A DNA stretch of 64,000 bases from Microbacterium oleivorans (GTDB lineage Bacteria > Actinomycetota > Actinomycetes > Actinomycetales > Microbacteriaceae), in NCBI RefSeq assembly GCF_023715745.1, contig NZ_JAMBOV010000007.1:81201-145200 (forward strand), in the 5' to 3' direction. A program made the translations under genes and the position numbers. Under the pieces are notes generated by a model that worked only from the letters and a program-made list of their open reading frames with translations, was not told the origin of the DNA and made no database searches. Below are positions 16,679 to 24,609 of this stretch, one piece after another (the stretch's first letter is position 1; each line of letters starts with the position of its first letter).

Positions 16679-17340
16679 CGGTGCATCACCTTCCGAGCCA
16701 CCGCATTGCCGAGAATTTGCGCCGCCTGGACGAGGGCGATGAGGACGAGGACGACGATCGCCACGGAGATCCAGTCGAAGCGCTGGTACCCGTAGTTCAT
16801 CGCGAGCGACCCGAGCCCGCCTCCCCCGAGGACGCCTGCCACCGCCGTCGCGTCGACGAGCGCGACGAGGATGTAGGTCAGTCCCAGCGTCAGAGGGCCG
16901 AGCGCCTCCGGCACCACGATGGAGAACAGCACGCGCGCAGGGCTCGCCCCCATCGCCGCGCCGGCCTCGATCGACCCGGGGCTGACCGCGACCAGGTTCG
17001 ACTCCGAGACGCGGGCGATGGCGACGCACGCCACGATGATGAGCGGGATCGTCTGCGGCAGCGGACCCAGCCCCGTTCCGAAGATGACGCGCGTGAGCGG
17101 GATGACCGCGATGGCGACGATGAGGAACGGGATCGGACGGACGACGTTGATCACGAAGTTGAGCACACCGAAGACGAAGCGGTTCTGCAGCAGATTGCCC
17201 GGACGGCTCGCATAGAGCAGGAGTCCCAACAGGACTCCGATGACGGCAGCGCCGGCGAAGGCGACAGTCACCATGAGGCCGGTCTCGCCGATGGCATGCC
17301 ACAGCCGCGGGAAGAAGGCATCGGGGTCGAAGTCACGCAT
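16675..17340 (-). CDS. metI: MetI-type ABC transporter permease
   Basis: A 221-residue membrane protein with five predicted spans. The sequence SPGSIEAGAAMGASPARVLF is the MetI-family EAA loop that contacts MetN. ATG at 17340 gives the usual short family N-terminus and overlaps metN by eight bases. With metN and metQ it forms a methionine-type importer; because it is fused into an operon with sulfur-oxidising flavoproteins, the cargo may be another thioether or sulfone rather than methionine. Confidence 0.9.
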   Translation of the reverse strand: MRDFDPDAFFPRLWHAIGETGLMVTVAFAGAAVIGVLLGLLLYASRPGNLLQNRFVFGVLNFVINVVRPIPFLIVAIAVIPLTRVIFGTGLGPLPQTIPLIIVACVAIARVSESNLVAVSPGSIEAGAAMGASPARVLFSIVVPEALGPLTLGLTYILVALVDATAVAGVLGGGGLGSLAMNYGYQRFDWISVAIVVLVLIALVQAAQILGNAVARKVMHR

Positions 17341-18382
17341 GAGACACCTCCGGTACGCGTGCGTCGAGCGCGGTGACGGAAGTGGTCCGCCGCAGTCCGG
17401 CGATCGCGGCATCCACCGCCTCATCGGCGCCGATCAGCTCGACGGTCAGACTGCCGAACAGGCGCCCTTGCAGCTCGTCGACGCCTCCGAAGACGACGTT
17501 GAAGTCGACGCCGTGGTCGCGGGCCACCTGGGAGAGGAACGGATGATTGGTGTCCCGGTCCTCGACGTGCAGCTGCACGAGTCGGCCGTGGTGGACGGCG
17601 CGGATCTTCTCGAGCGCGTCGGGCGACGGGATGTGGTGCAGGACGGATGAGACGAATCGTCGAGTCGTCGGATGCTGCGGCGCGGAGAAGACGTCGTAGA
17701 CGCTGCCGTGCTCCACGACCTCACCGTCCTCCATGACGGCCACCTTGTCGGCGATCTCGCGGATCACGTCGATCTCGTGGGTCACGAGCAGGATCGTGAC
17801 GCCGTACTCCTCGTTGACTCTGCGGAGGAGGTCGAGGACCTCACCGGTGGTCTGGGGGTCCAGGGCACTGGTCGCCTCGTCGGAGATGAGGACGTCGGGA
17901 CGGGTGGCGAGAGCACGGGCGATGCCGACGCGCTGCTTCTGTCCGCCGGAGAGCTGCGACGGGTAGGACAGCGCTTTGTCCGTGAGCCCGACGAAGCGCA
18001 GGAGCTCCTCGACGCGGTCCAGCGTCTCGTCCGCGGAGAGGCCCGCGAGCCGCAAGGGGTAGGCGATGTTCTTGTAGACGTTCCGCGATTCCAGCAGGTT
18101 GAACTGCTGGAACACCATGCCGATGCTCTGGCGCGCGGCGTACAGCGCCTTGCCCTGCAGGGCGGAGATCTCCCGCCCGTCGACGACGACGCGGCCGCTG
18201 GTGGGTCGCTCGAGCGCATTGACGGTACGCAGAAGGGTGGACTTGCCGGCGCCGGAGAATCCGACGATGCCGAAGATCTCGCCCTTCTCCACAGTCAGGC
18301 TGACGTCATTCAGGGCGGTGAAGGTGCGCCCCTTCACCGTGAAGGACTTGGAGACGTTCTCGAACGATATGGCGGTGCTCAT
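17333..18382 (-). CDS. metN: MetN-type ABC transporter ATP-binding protein
   Basis: A 349-residue ATPase. Walker A GFSGAGKST at 41-49, ABC signature LSGGQKQR at 144-151, Walker B VLISDEATSALD with Glu169, then the switch His in LVTHE. The C-terminal 90 residues (LVQLHVEDRDTNHPFLSQVA onward) form an NIL domain, which in MetN binds methionine and inhibits transport when the pool is full. Located between metQ and metI. Confidence 0.93.
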   Translation of the reverse strand: MSTAISFENVSKSFTVKGRTFTALNDVSLTVEKGEIFGIVGFSGAGKSTLLRTVNALERPTSGRVVVDGREISALQGKALYAARQSIGMVFQQFNLLESRNVYKNIAYPLRLAGLSADETLDRVEELLRFVGLTDKALSYPSQLSGGQKQRVGIARALATRPDVLISDEATSALDPQTTGEVLDLLRRVNEEYGVTILLVTHEIDVIREIADKVAVMEDGEVVEHGSVYDVFSAPQHPTTRRFVSSVLHHIPSPDALEKIRAVHHGRLVQLHVEDRDTNHPFLSQVARDHGVDFNVVFGGVDELQGRLFGSLTVELIGADEAVDAAIAGLRRTTSVTALDARVPEVSHA

Positions 18383-18404
18383 GGCTGCTCTTCTCCGGTC
18401 GAAG

Positions 18405-18438
18405 GGGGTCGCGGCGGACGAGTGTCCACCACGACCCC
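18405..18438 (-). promoter_or_regulatory. Intercistronic RNA hairpin between metQ and metN
   Basis: On the minus-strand RNA the arms at 18438-18424 and 18419-18405 pair over 15 bp with a 4-base loop, including two G-U pairs. On the plus strand the same positions would be A-C mismatches, so the structure is built for the met transcript. It probably lowers expression of metN and metI relative to metQ or stabilises the metQ message. Confidence 0.6.
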
Positions 18439-18463
18439 GAGAGGGATGTCGCGGGCGGCGGGC

Positions 18464-19453
18464 CTATACGGAGCCTGCCTGCTCCTCGAGATCGGCCAGC
18501 TTCGCGCGGAGCTTCTCGATGGGCACGTCGACCAGAACAGTCGTATCGGCGTTCTCCGCCACATTCGCCTCGGCGACGCGGTCGTCCGCGTAGACCTCCT
18601 TGAGGATCGCCCACGCCGGGTCGTCCTTGTTGTCGTCGCGGGTGGCGATGACGTTCACGTAGGGGAGGTTCTGCTCGGAGAGCGAGTCGTCGAGGAACAG
18701 TGCGTCATCGGTCGTGATGCCCTGGCTGGGGTCGAAGTACGAGGTGCCCACGACCACCGCCGCAAGGCTCGGGTCGTCGAACTGCTGCGCGATCGACGTG
18801 GCGGCGATCTCCACGAACTGGAGGTTCTTCGGGTTCCCGGTCACGTCGTCGGTCGAGGGGAAGTCGCCCTTGTCGTCCGAGAGCTCGATCAGGCCCGCTG
18901 CTTCGAGGATGTTCAGCGCGCGACCGCCGTTGGACGGGTCGTCCGGAATGGCGATCTTCGCGCCGTCGGGCACGTCCTCGACCGCGTCCAGGGAGGCCGA
19001 GAAGATGCCCCACTGCGTGATGAGGGTGGAGAAGACAGGAGTCAGGTCCTCGTTGTTCTCGGCGTTGAACGCGCTCAGGTAGAGGATGTGCTGGAAGGCG
19101 TTGGCGTCGACCGTACCGGCCGCGAGCTCGGTGTTCGGAAGCACCCAGTCCTGCACGTTGACCCATTCGATGTCGAGGCCCTTCTCGGCCGCGACCTCCT
19201 TGATCGTGTCCTGGAACGGGCTGTCCTCGGACACGGCGATCTTGACGCTGATGGGCTCCGCCGCAGCTGCGGGCTCACCGGCTGCGCCGGCAGCCGGAGC
19301 GCGGAACGCGGTGGTGGCGAACACGACGCCGCCCACGATGGCGGCGACGGCGACCACTCCGATGGCGACGGAGAGCACGACGCGAGTGCGCTTCTTCTCT
19401 CCGGCGACCGCTGTCCGGAGGTCGTTCTGTGGGTGCTGGGGCTGGTCGGACAT
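18464..19453 (-). CDS. metQ: MetQ/NlpA-family substrate-binding protein, membrane-anchored
   Basis: A 329-residue binding protein. Residues about 25-48 form a single hydrophobic span with no lipobox cysteine, so the protein is tethered by an uncleaved helix instead of a lipid. After an Ala/Gly/Pro linker the NlpA domain begins ISVKIAVSEDSPFQDTIKEV. ATG at 19453 is chosen as it follows a GAACG leader and removes an arginine-rich extension. First gene of the met-flavoprotein operon; an inverted repeat lies about 190 bases upstream. Confidence 0.88.
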   Translation of the reverse strand: MSDQPQHPQNDLRTAVAGEKKRTRVVLSVAIGVVAVAAIVGGVVFATTAFRAPAAGAAGEPAAAAEPISVKIAVSEDSPFQDTIKEVAAEKGLDIEWVNVQDWVLPNTELAAGTVDANAFQHILYLSAFNAENNEDLTPVFSTLITQWGIFSASLDAVEDVPDGAKIAIPDDPSNGGRALNILEAAGLIELSDDKGDFPSTDDVTGNPKNLQFVEIAATSIAQQFDDPSLAAVVVGTSYFDPSQGITTDDALFLDDSLSEQNLPYVNVIATRDDNKDDPAWAILKEVYADDRVAEANVAENADTTVLVDVPIEKLRAKLADLEEQAGSV

Positions 19454-19636
19454 GGTGCGGCGTTCCTTCGTGCGAGCTGTGGGTGTGTGGCTGAGACACA
19501 TTCCTAACCCGCGGGGCACCGGCCCGTCCGGTGCGGGACGTTCCGTGACGAGCCGTTACCGCGTCTTACGCCAGAAGTTGAAGGTCCGCCGCCCTCGCCG
19601 CGATTCCCGACGGCAGGATGAATGCTTCAGCGATAG

Positions 19637-19671
19637 TTTCGCTAGGGCGTCTAGCGAAATGAGGGTATCGT
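19637..19671. promoter_or_regulatory. Operator-like inverted repeat overlapping a leaderless promoter
   Basis: TTTCGCTAG (19637-19645) and CTAGCGAAA (19651-19659) form a perfect 9-bp inverted repeat with a 5-base spacer, followed by a -10 box TATCGT (19666-19671) seven bases before the GTG at 19679. The repeat covers the -35 region. It sits between metQ and the small gene at 19679 and could control either or both, for example by a TetR-type protein. Confidence 0.6.
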
Positions 19672-19678
19672 CGCCGGG

Positions 19679-19939
19679 GTGACCGAGCCGGAGAAGCCCC
19701 AGACGACGATCGCCGTCGACGGCGCCGTCTTCCGGCTCGCGGACGACACCGATGTGGACGAATTGGCGAGGAGTGTCGCCGCGGCTGCCAGATCCGGAGC
19801 GGAGTTCGTCACCTTTCAGACACCGGAAGCCGTCGACGTGCGGCTGCTCATCACCTCGATCAGCACGGTGAGTATCGCCACGCAGCAGACGGCCGCGAGC
19901 TGGGAGCCGATGCCGGCCACGCCGTGGGAATGGGAATGA
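19679..19939 (+). CDS. Small uncharacterised protein, 86 residues
   Basis: Starts MTEPEKPQTTIAVDGAVFRL from a GTG with no leader. The predicted order is strand, acidic helix (DDTDVDELARSVAAAARSG), strand, strand. Its pattern resembles the N-terminal part of the protein at 24170 (both run strand - GxxVxxxDDV helix - VTxxxP - strand), suggesting a shared fold. It is followed 33 bases later by a member of the four-copy family. No function known to me. Confidence 0.6.
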   Translation: MTEPEKPQTTIAVDGAVFRLADDTDVDELARSVAAAARSGAEFVTFQTPEAVDVRLLITSISTVSIATQQTAASWEPMPATPWEWE

Positions 19940-19960
19940 CCGAACGGCTCCCCCGAATGG

Positions 19961-19966
19961 CATGAT
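19961..19966 (+). promoter_or_regulatory. -10 box of a probable leaderless promoter
   Basis: CATGAT six bases before the GTG at 19973; one base away from the strong TATGAT hexamer. Confidence 0.4.
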
Positions 19967-19972
19967 GCACTC

Positions 19973-20353
19973 GTGGAAGAACGTCCTGCACCGGTGCCCG
20001 CGCGGTCGAAGGCCCTTCTGGAAGCATGGGTGAGGGAGTTCCTCGCAGAGAGCGCGGCGCACGGGGTGACGATCAAGGTCGCTGTTCAGGACGGCTCGGA
20101 GGGTCGTGACACAGGATTGGTCGTCGTCGATCTCGGCAATGGCGGCGCAGAGGTCTACATGCAGCCCGCCAGCCTCGACAACACGCGGTGGGAGACGACG
20201 CTCACCTCCCGCCCGGGCGATCTGACCCTGTCGCCGATGAAGTTGGCGGCGATCGCGGCGGAGGTGGCTGTCGCCAGCGACCTCTGCCTGTTCCTGCAGT
20301 TCAAGTCGCTCGAATGGGATCGGATGAGCGGCATGCACGTCGACGATGCGTAG
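19973..20353 (+). CDS. Small uncharacterised protein, member 2 of the four-copy family (most divergent)
   Basis: A 126-residue soluble protein. It keeps the family core: LLEAWVREF, KVAVQDGSEGRDTGLVVVDL (about 35-54), RWETTL in place of WRVxFEPQ, and AAEVAVASDLCLFL. An extra 8-residue N-terminal extension and a C-terminal tail (DRMSGMHVDDA) distinguish it. Expressed from a GTG start, probably leaderless. Located between two other small unknown genes. Confidence 0.65.
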   Translation: MEERPAPVPARSKALLEAWVREFLAESAAHGVTIKVAVQDGSEGRDTGLVVVDLGNGGAEVYMQPASLDNTRWETTLTSRPGDLTLSPMKLAAIAAEVAVASDLCLFLQFKSLEWDRMSGMHVDDA

Positions 20354-20422
20354 AAGCGCGGCTGATGTGAGACGAAGTCAACCCCCTGCTGCGCGGGGCA
20401 CCGTGTCGCCGAGCCTGCCGAG

Positions 20423-20770
20423 GTGGGACGCATAACGATCGGCAACGCATCAGTGAAACTCGAGGATCGGGTGATCGCTCACCTCGAACTGGTGATCGTC
20501 ACGAAGCTGCGCCGGGGTGAGCCGTTCATCTTCACGTGGAGTCACGACGTGAGCCTCGGCGGCGGGCGCGAATCGAAGTGGGTGCACTCGGCTGCCGACA
20601 TCGACTTCCGGTTCGACACCCGTGCGCGGACGACGATCAACCCGGCGTGGGTCGAGGCGCTGATGTCGTCGGCGAACTCCCCCACCGGGTTGCGGATCGT
20701 CCCCGAACCGGACCCTGCCGCGGAGGTCGACCCGATCGCCGCCGCCAGCTGGCCGACATCCACCATCTGA
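20423..20770 (+). CDS. DUF7882-type small protein
   Basis: A 115-residue protein with the pattern MGRITIGNASVKLEDRVIAH, LRRGEPFIFTW, a K/R-VHSAADIDFRF strand, and WVEALMSSANSPTGLRIVPE. I recognise this as the Microbacteriaceae family now called DUF7882, whose members are often mislabelled ATP-dependent DNA ligase although they are far too short and lack the KxDG nucleotidyl motif. GTG start at 20423. Function unknown. Third of three small plus-strand genes in a row. Confidence 0.72.
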   Translation: MGRITIGNASVKLEDRVIAHLELVIVTKLRRGEPFIFTWSHDVSLGGGRESKWVHSAADIDFRFDTRARTTINPAWVEALMSSANSPTGLRIVPEPDPAAEVDPIAAASWPTSTI

Positions 20771-20793
20771 CCCGGGTCGGACGCATGGTCCCC

Positions 20794-21138
20794 TCAGGCC
20801 GTCGGGGTCGCCTCGTTGTGCGCGACCGACCGGACCTCGAGGTACCCGCAGAGCTCGGCGGCGGTCCCGAGCTCCGCCACGAGAGCGGCCGTCTCCTCGG
20901 CGGTGAGGGCGACCTCGTCGAGCTGCGGCTCGAACACCACGCGCCAGCGTGGATCCTCGCCCATCGGCGGACGCACGTAGACGGTCGTCGACGCGTTCCG
21001 CAAGGGCACGACGACCAGCCCACCGTCGTCCCCCCACGAGTCGTCCTGGATGACGACCTTGATCAGGTCGCCGTCCTCGCGCCCGGACACGAAATCCTCG
21101 AGCCACTGCTGCAGGGTGGCGCGACTGCGGTACGGCAT
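20794..21138 (-). CDS. Small uncharacterised protein, member 3 of the four-copy family
   Basis: A 114-residue protein very close to the copy at 2022: MPYRSRATLQQWLEDF, then VVIQDDSWGDDGGLVVVPLR, then RWRVVFEPQLDEVALTAEE. A purine-rich GGAG site lies four bases before the ATG at 21138. It faces the DUF7882 gene tail to tail with 23 bases between. No signal peptide or membrane span. Confidence 0.7.
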   Translation of the reverse strand: MPYRSRATLQQWLEDFVSGREDGDLIKVVIQDDSWGDDGGLVVVPLRNASTTVYVRPPMGEDPRWRVVFEPQLDEVALTAEETAALVAELGTAAELCGYLEVRSVAHNEATPTA

Positions 21139-21245
21139 GTCTCCGTCTCTCCGTGGGCGACGGTACCGGTAGACCCGGCGGGGGAGGTCGCGCACTAGCG
21201 CGAGCGTAACACCCTCAGGTGACCTGATACCGGGAGTTTCCGGAC

Positions 21246-22292
21246 TCAGTCCTTCAGCGTCTCGATGTCGATGACGAAGCGGTACCGCACGTCCGAATTC
21301 AGCACCCGCTCGTAGGCTTCGTTGACCTCGTGGGCGCCGATCAGCTCGGTCTCGGGGACGATGCCGTGCTCGGCGCAGAAGTCGAGCATCTCCTGCGTCT
21401 CGGCGATCGACCCGATGCTCGATCCGGCGAACGACCGACGGTTGCCGAACAGGGTGAACACGCGCAGCGGCAGCGGCTCGGGCGGAGCACCGACGTTCAC
21501 CATGGTGCCGTCCAGGCGCAGCATCCGCAGGTAGGAATCGAGCTTCAGCGGCGCACTCACCGTGTTGAGGATGAGGTCGAAGGTGTTGGCCAGGGTGCGG
21601 AAGGTGGCGTCGTCGCTCGTGGCGAAGTAGTGAGCGGCGCCGAACCGGAGGCCATCCTCCTGCTTCGACAGGGTCTGCGAGAGGACCGTCACCTCGGCGC
21701 CCATCGCGGCCGCGATCTTCACACCCAGGTGCCCGAGCCCGCCCATGCCGACGACGGCGACCTTCGAGCCGGGCCCGACCTTCCAGTGCGCGAGCGGCGA
21801 GTACGTGGTGATGCCGGCGCACAGCAGCGGCGCGACCGACTCGTAGGGGAGACCCTCGGGGATGCGGAGCACGAAGTCCTGGTCGACGACGACGTGCGTC
21901 GAGTAGCCGCCCTGCGTGATCGTGCCGTCCCGGTCGACCGAGGCGTACGTCTGCGTGTTGCCCTCCAGGCAGTAGTTCTCCATGCCGGCCCGGCAGTTCT
22001 CGCACTCGCGGCACGAGTTCACCATGCAGCCGACACCGACCCTGTCACCGACCGCGAAATCGGTCACCTCGCTCCCGACCTCGACGACCTCGCCCGCGAT
22101 CTCGTGACCCACGACCTGCGGATACGTGATCGGACCCCAGTCGCCCCGGACGGTGTGGATGTCCGAATGGCAGATCCCGGCGTAGCGGATCGCGATGAGG
22201 ATGTCACGCGGCCCGGTCTCGCGGCGCTCGATCGTCGTGCGGACGAGCGGATCGGTCGCAGAGGGGGCGGCGTACGCGGCGACGGTGGGCAT
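21246..22292 (-). CDS. Zinc-dependent NAD(P) alcohol dehydrogenase (cinnamyl-alcohol/YahK type)
   Basis: A 348-residue medium-chain dehydrogenase that interconverts alcohols and aldehydes. Catalytic zinc ligands Cys41 (GICHSD) and His63-Glu64; structural zinc cysteines 94, 97, 100 and 108; Rossmann motif GMGGLGHLG near residue 180. ATG at 22292 gives the common [16 protein letters not shown] start. Divergent from the SDR gene at 22457, with a 10-bp hairpin in its leader. Confidence 0.92.
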   Translation of the reverse strand: MPTVAAYAAPSATDPLVRTTIERRETGPRDILIAIRYAGICHSDIHTVRGDWGPITYPQVVGHEIAGEVVEVGSEVTDFAVGDRVGVGCMVNSCRECENCRAGMENYCLEGNTQTYASVDRDGTITQGGYSTHVVVDQDFVLRIPEGLPYESVAPLLCAGITTYSPLAHWKVGPGSKVAVVGMGGLGHLGVKIAAAMGAEVTVLSQTLSKQEDGLRFGAAHYFATSDDATFRTLANTFDLILNTVSAPLKLDSYLRMLRLDGTMVNVGAPPEPLPLRVFTLFGNRRSFAGSSIGSIAETQEMLDFCAEHGIVPETELIGAHEVNEAYERVLNSDVRYRFVIDIETLKD

Positions 22293-22314
22293 GGATTCTC
22301 CTTGCTGCTCGACA

Positions 22315-22343
22315 GACGGATGCCGCGGGTCGAGGCATCCGTC
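22315..22343 (-). promoter_or_regulatory. Leader hairpin of the alcohol dehydrogenase gene
   Basis: GACGGATGCC (22315-22324) and GGCATCCGTC (22334-22343) form a perfect 10-bp stem with a 9-base loop, 23 bases before the start codon. It contains the abundant GGATGCC/GGCATCC heptamer on both arms, so chance formation is possible. Confidence 0.35.
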
Positions 22344-22456
22344 CATTCACACGCTACGCGCGTCGCGATGCGGAATGTCCCCACGCGGAGGTCGTTGCAT
22401 CAAGAGGCGCACCTCTCGCCGCGAAGGTCACGGTGACGCGCGCGAAGGAGGAATCC

Positions 22457-23209
22457 ATGGCTCGGTTCGATGGGAAGACCGCTCTCGTCACGGGAGCAGG
22501 CAGCGGCATCGGCGCGGCGATCGCCCGGGAGCTCGCCGCAGAAGGCGCGTCGGTGGTCGTGACGGACATCAAGCAGGAGGCCGCCGAGGCGGTCGTGCGG
22601 CAGATCACGGATGCCGGGGGCGCGGCATCCGCCTTCGTGCAGAACACCGCGAAGTGGCAGGACGCCGAGGCGGCCGTGCACTTCGCCCAGGAGACCTACG
22701 GTGGTCTCCACCTCGCCGTGAACAACGCCGGCATCGGCGCCCCGCCGCAGAGCATCGGCGACTACGACGTCGAAGCCTGGGATCGCGTGCGCGCGGTGGA
22801 TCTCGACGGCGTCTTCTATGGGCTGAAGTTCCAGCTGCCCGCCATCGTCGCTGCCGGCGGCGGGGCCGTCGTCAACATGGCGTCGGTCCTCGGCTCGGTC
22901 GGCATCGCCCAGAACGCGGCTTACGTGGCCAGCAAGCACGCCCTCGTCGGGCTGACGAAGGTCGCCGCGCTCGAGTACACCGCGCAGGGCGTCCGCACGA
23001 ACGCGGTCGGTCCCGGCTTCATCGACACGCCCCTCGTGCGCGCGAGCCTCTCCGGAGATGCCCTCGCGGCGCTGGAGAAGGAGCACGCGGCGGGTCGCCT
23101 GGGAACGGATGCCGAGGTGGCGGCGCTCACGCTCTTCCTGCTGAGCGACGCGGCATCCTTCATCTCCGGCAGCTACCACCTCGTCGACGGCGGCTACTCC
23201 GCGCACTGA
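22457..23209 (+). CDS. Short-chain dehydrogenase/reductase
   Basis: A 250-residue classical SDR. Cofactor motif GAGSGIG (13-19), acidic Asp37 after the second strand favouring NAD, NNAG at 89-92, and the catalytic Ser143, Tyr156, Lys160. AAGGAGG precedes the ATG at 22457, which is why the upstream GTG is rejected. The late segment SFISGSYHLVDGGYSAH is standard for the family. Substrate unknown. Confidence 0.93.
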   Translation: MARFDGKTALVTGAGSGIGAAIARELAAEGASVVVTDIKQEAAEAVVRQITDAGGAASAFVQNTAKWQDAEAAVHFAQETYGGLHLAVNNAGIGAPPQSIGDYDVEAWDRVRAVDLDGVFYGLKFQLPAIVAAGGGAVVNMASVLGSVGIAQNAAYVASKHALVGLTKVAALEYTAQGVRTNAVGPGFIDTPLVRASLSGDALAALEKEHAAGRLGTDAEVAALTLFLLSDAASFISGSYHLVDGGYSAH

Positions 23210-23281
23210 CGCGACGCGGTCTCGTCCCCGGCGATGGGTATCGTCGAAGACGAGACCGCGCACCGACGCCGGGAGGCCCCG

Positions 23282-24160
23282 ATGAAGACCCTGTCCCCCA
23301 CACCCGTCATCCTCGGCGCCTCGCGCCTGGGTGAGCGGCCCGGCGCCGACGACCTGGCGGATGCCCTGATCAGCTCTCGGCTCGGCTATGTCGACACGAG
23401 CAACAACTACGCCGGCGGGCGCAGCGAGCAGGCCCTCGGCGACGCCGTCCGCCGCGCCGGCGGGCTGCCCGGCCACACGCGGATCTACTCGAAGGCCGAC
23501 AGCGACCCGGAGACCGGCGCGTTCGACGGCGAGCGGGTGAAGCGTTCGCTCGACGAGTCGCTGAGTCGGCTCGGACTCGACAGCCTTCCGCTCTATCAAC
23601 TGCACGACCCTTACGGTCTGACCGTCGCCGAGGCCATGGGTCCGGGCGGCGCCGTTCCGGCCCTGATCGACCTGCGCGACCAGGGTGTCATCGGCGCGAT
23701 CGGCATCGCCTCGGGTACCCTTTCGCAGGTCCGCGAGTACGTCGACACCGGCGCCTTCGACGTCGTCCTGTCCCACAACCGCTACACACTCGTGACCCGC
23801 ACCGCCGAACCCCTCTTCGAGGCCGCTCATGCGCTGGGCATGACCGTGCTCAACGCGGCGCCGTTCGGGGGCGGCACGCTCGCCAACGGCGACGGCTCGT
23901 TCGGCTATCGGCCGATGCCCGCCGACTTCGCCGCCCACGTCGAGAGGGTCCGCGACCTCGCCGACCTGCACGGTGTCGACCTCGCCGCTGCCGCGCTCCA
24001 CTTCTCGCTGCGCAGCCCGCTCGTCGATGCGACCGTCGTGGGCATCACCTCGACCGCGCGGCTCGACGCCCTCGGTCCCCTCATCGACGCTGACGTCCCC
24101 GACGCGTTCTTCGAGGCGGTCGAGTCGCTCGGCACACCCCCGCCGGGCGTCGAGGACTGA
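23282..24160 (+). CDS. Aldo/keto reductase (sugar dehydrogenase-like)
   Basis: A 292-residue TIM-barrel oxidoreductase. DTSNNYAGGRSEQALG holds the Asp and Tyr of the catalytic tetrad, YSKAD the Lys, and YQLHDPY the His. The architecture is closest to D-threo-aldose/L-fucose dehydrogenase-type members (ILGASRLGERP, LSHNRYTLVTRTAEPLF). ATG at 23282. It follows the SDR by 72 bases and may be co-transcribed. The sugar substrate is an inference from the subfamily. Confidence 0.88.
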   Translation: MKTLSPTPVILGASRLGERPGADDLADALISSRLGYVDTSNNYAGGRSEQALGDAVRRAGGLPGHTRIYSKADSDPETGAFDGERVKRSLDESLSRLGLDSLPLYQLHDPYGLTVAEAMGPGGAVPALIDLRDQGVIGAIGIASGTLSQVREYVDTGAFDVVLSHNRYTLVTRTAEPLFEAAHALGMTVLNAAPFGGGTLANGDGSFGYRPMPADFAAHVERVRDLADLHGVDLAAAALHFSLRSPLVDATVVGITSTARLDALGPLIDADVPDAFFEAVESLGTPPPGVED

Positions 24161-24169
24161 ACGCTCGCG

Positions 24170-24529
24170 TCAGGCGCGGCCGAATCCGTCGAGATCGGGG
24201 TCCCAGTAGGCCTCCGGCCCCTCGTCGTACACGCTGTCCCCCGAGCCGGCGTCTTCGCGGGGGAAGTGCGGGTGCCGGCGCAGTTGAGCGGCGGCGAACG
24301 AGAAGTCCGGCTCGGGACGATCCCAGTCCGTTGCGACCGAGAGCACGTCGTTGCCGACGCCGATGACGAGGGATGCCTCGCCGATCTCCCCGTTCTTCTC
24401 GAACACGATCGGGATCGTGACGGCATCGGCCCGGCCGAGTTCGGCGACGGCGGCCGTCAACGTGACGAGAGCCTCCGCGACGTCATCGGTCGTGACCACG
24501 GTCTCGCCGGCGTACGTGATGCATCTCAT
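24170..24529 (-). CDS. Small uncharacterised protein, 119 residues
   Basis: Starts MRCITYAGETVVTTDDVAEA. A strand-helix-strand-strand N-terminal part (to about residue 68) is followed by an acidic C-terminal region rich in D, P, W and F (AYWDPDLDGFGRA). The N-terminal half resembles the protein at 19679. A CATAGT box six bases before the ATG suggests a leaderless transcript. Convergent with the aldo/keto reductase. No function known to me. Confidence 0.6.
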   Translation of the reverse strand: MRCITYAGETVVTTDDVAEALVTLTAAVAELGRADAVTIPIVFEKNGEIGEASLVIGVGNDVLSVATDWDRPEPDFSFAAAQLRRHPHFPREDAGSGDSVYDEGPEAYWDPDLDGFGRA

Positions 24530-24609
24530 GCCTCAACTATGTGACGCGGGAACAGAATCCTGGGAATGCTTGCGTTCCCGCTCCCCGACGAGTACAGCGG
24601 ATGCCGCGG

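Noticed and set aside
19441..19636. SAM riboswitch upstream of metQ
   Set aside because: The leader has GC-rich complementary stretches, but none of the conserved SAM aptamer cores could be identified by eye.
20423..20770. ATP-dependent DNA ligase annotation
   Set aside because: Protein is 115 residues, without the KxDG motif; it matches DUF7882.
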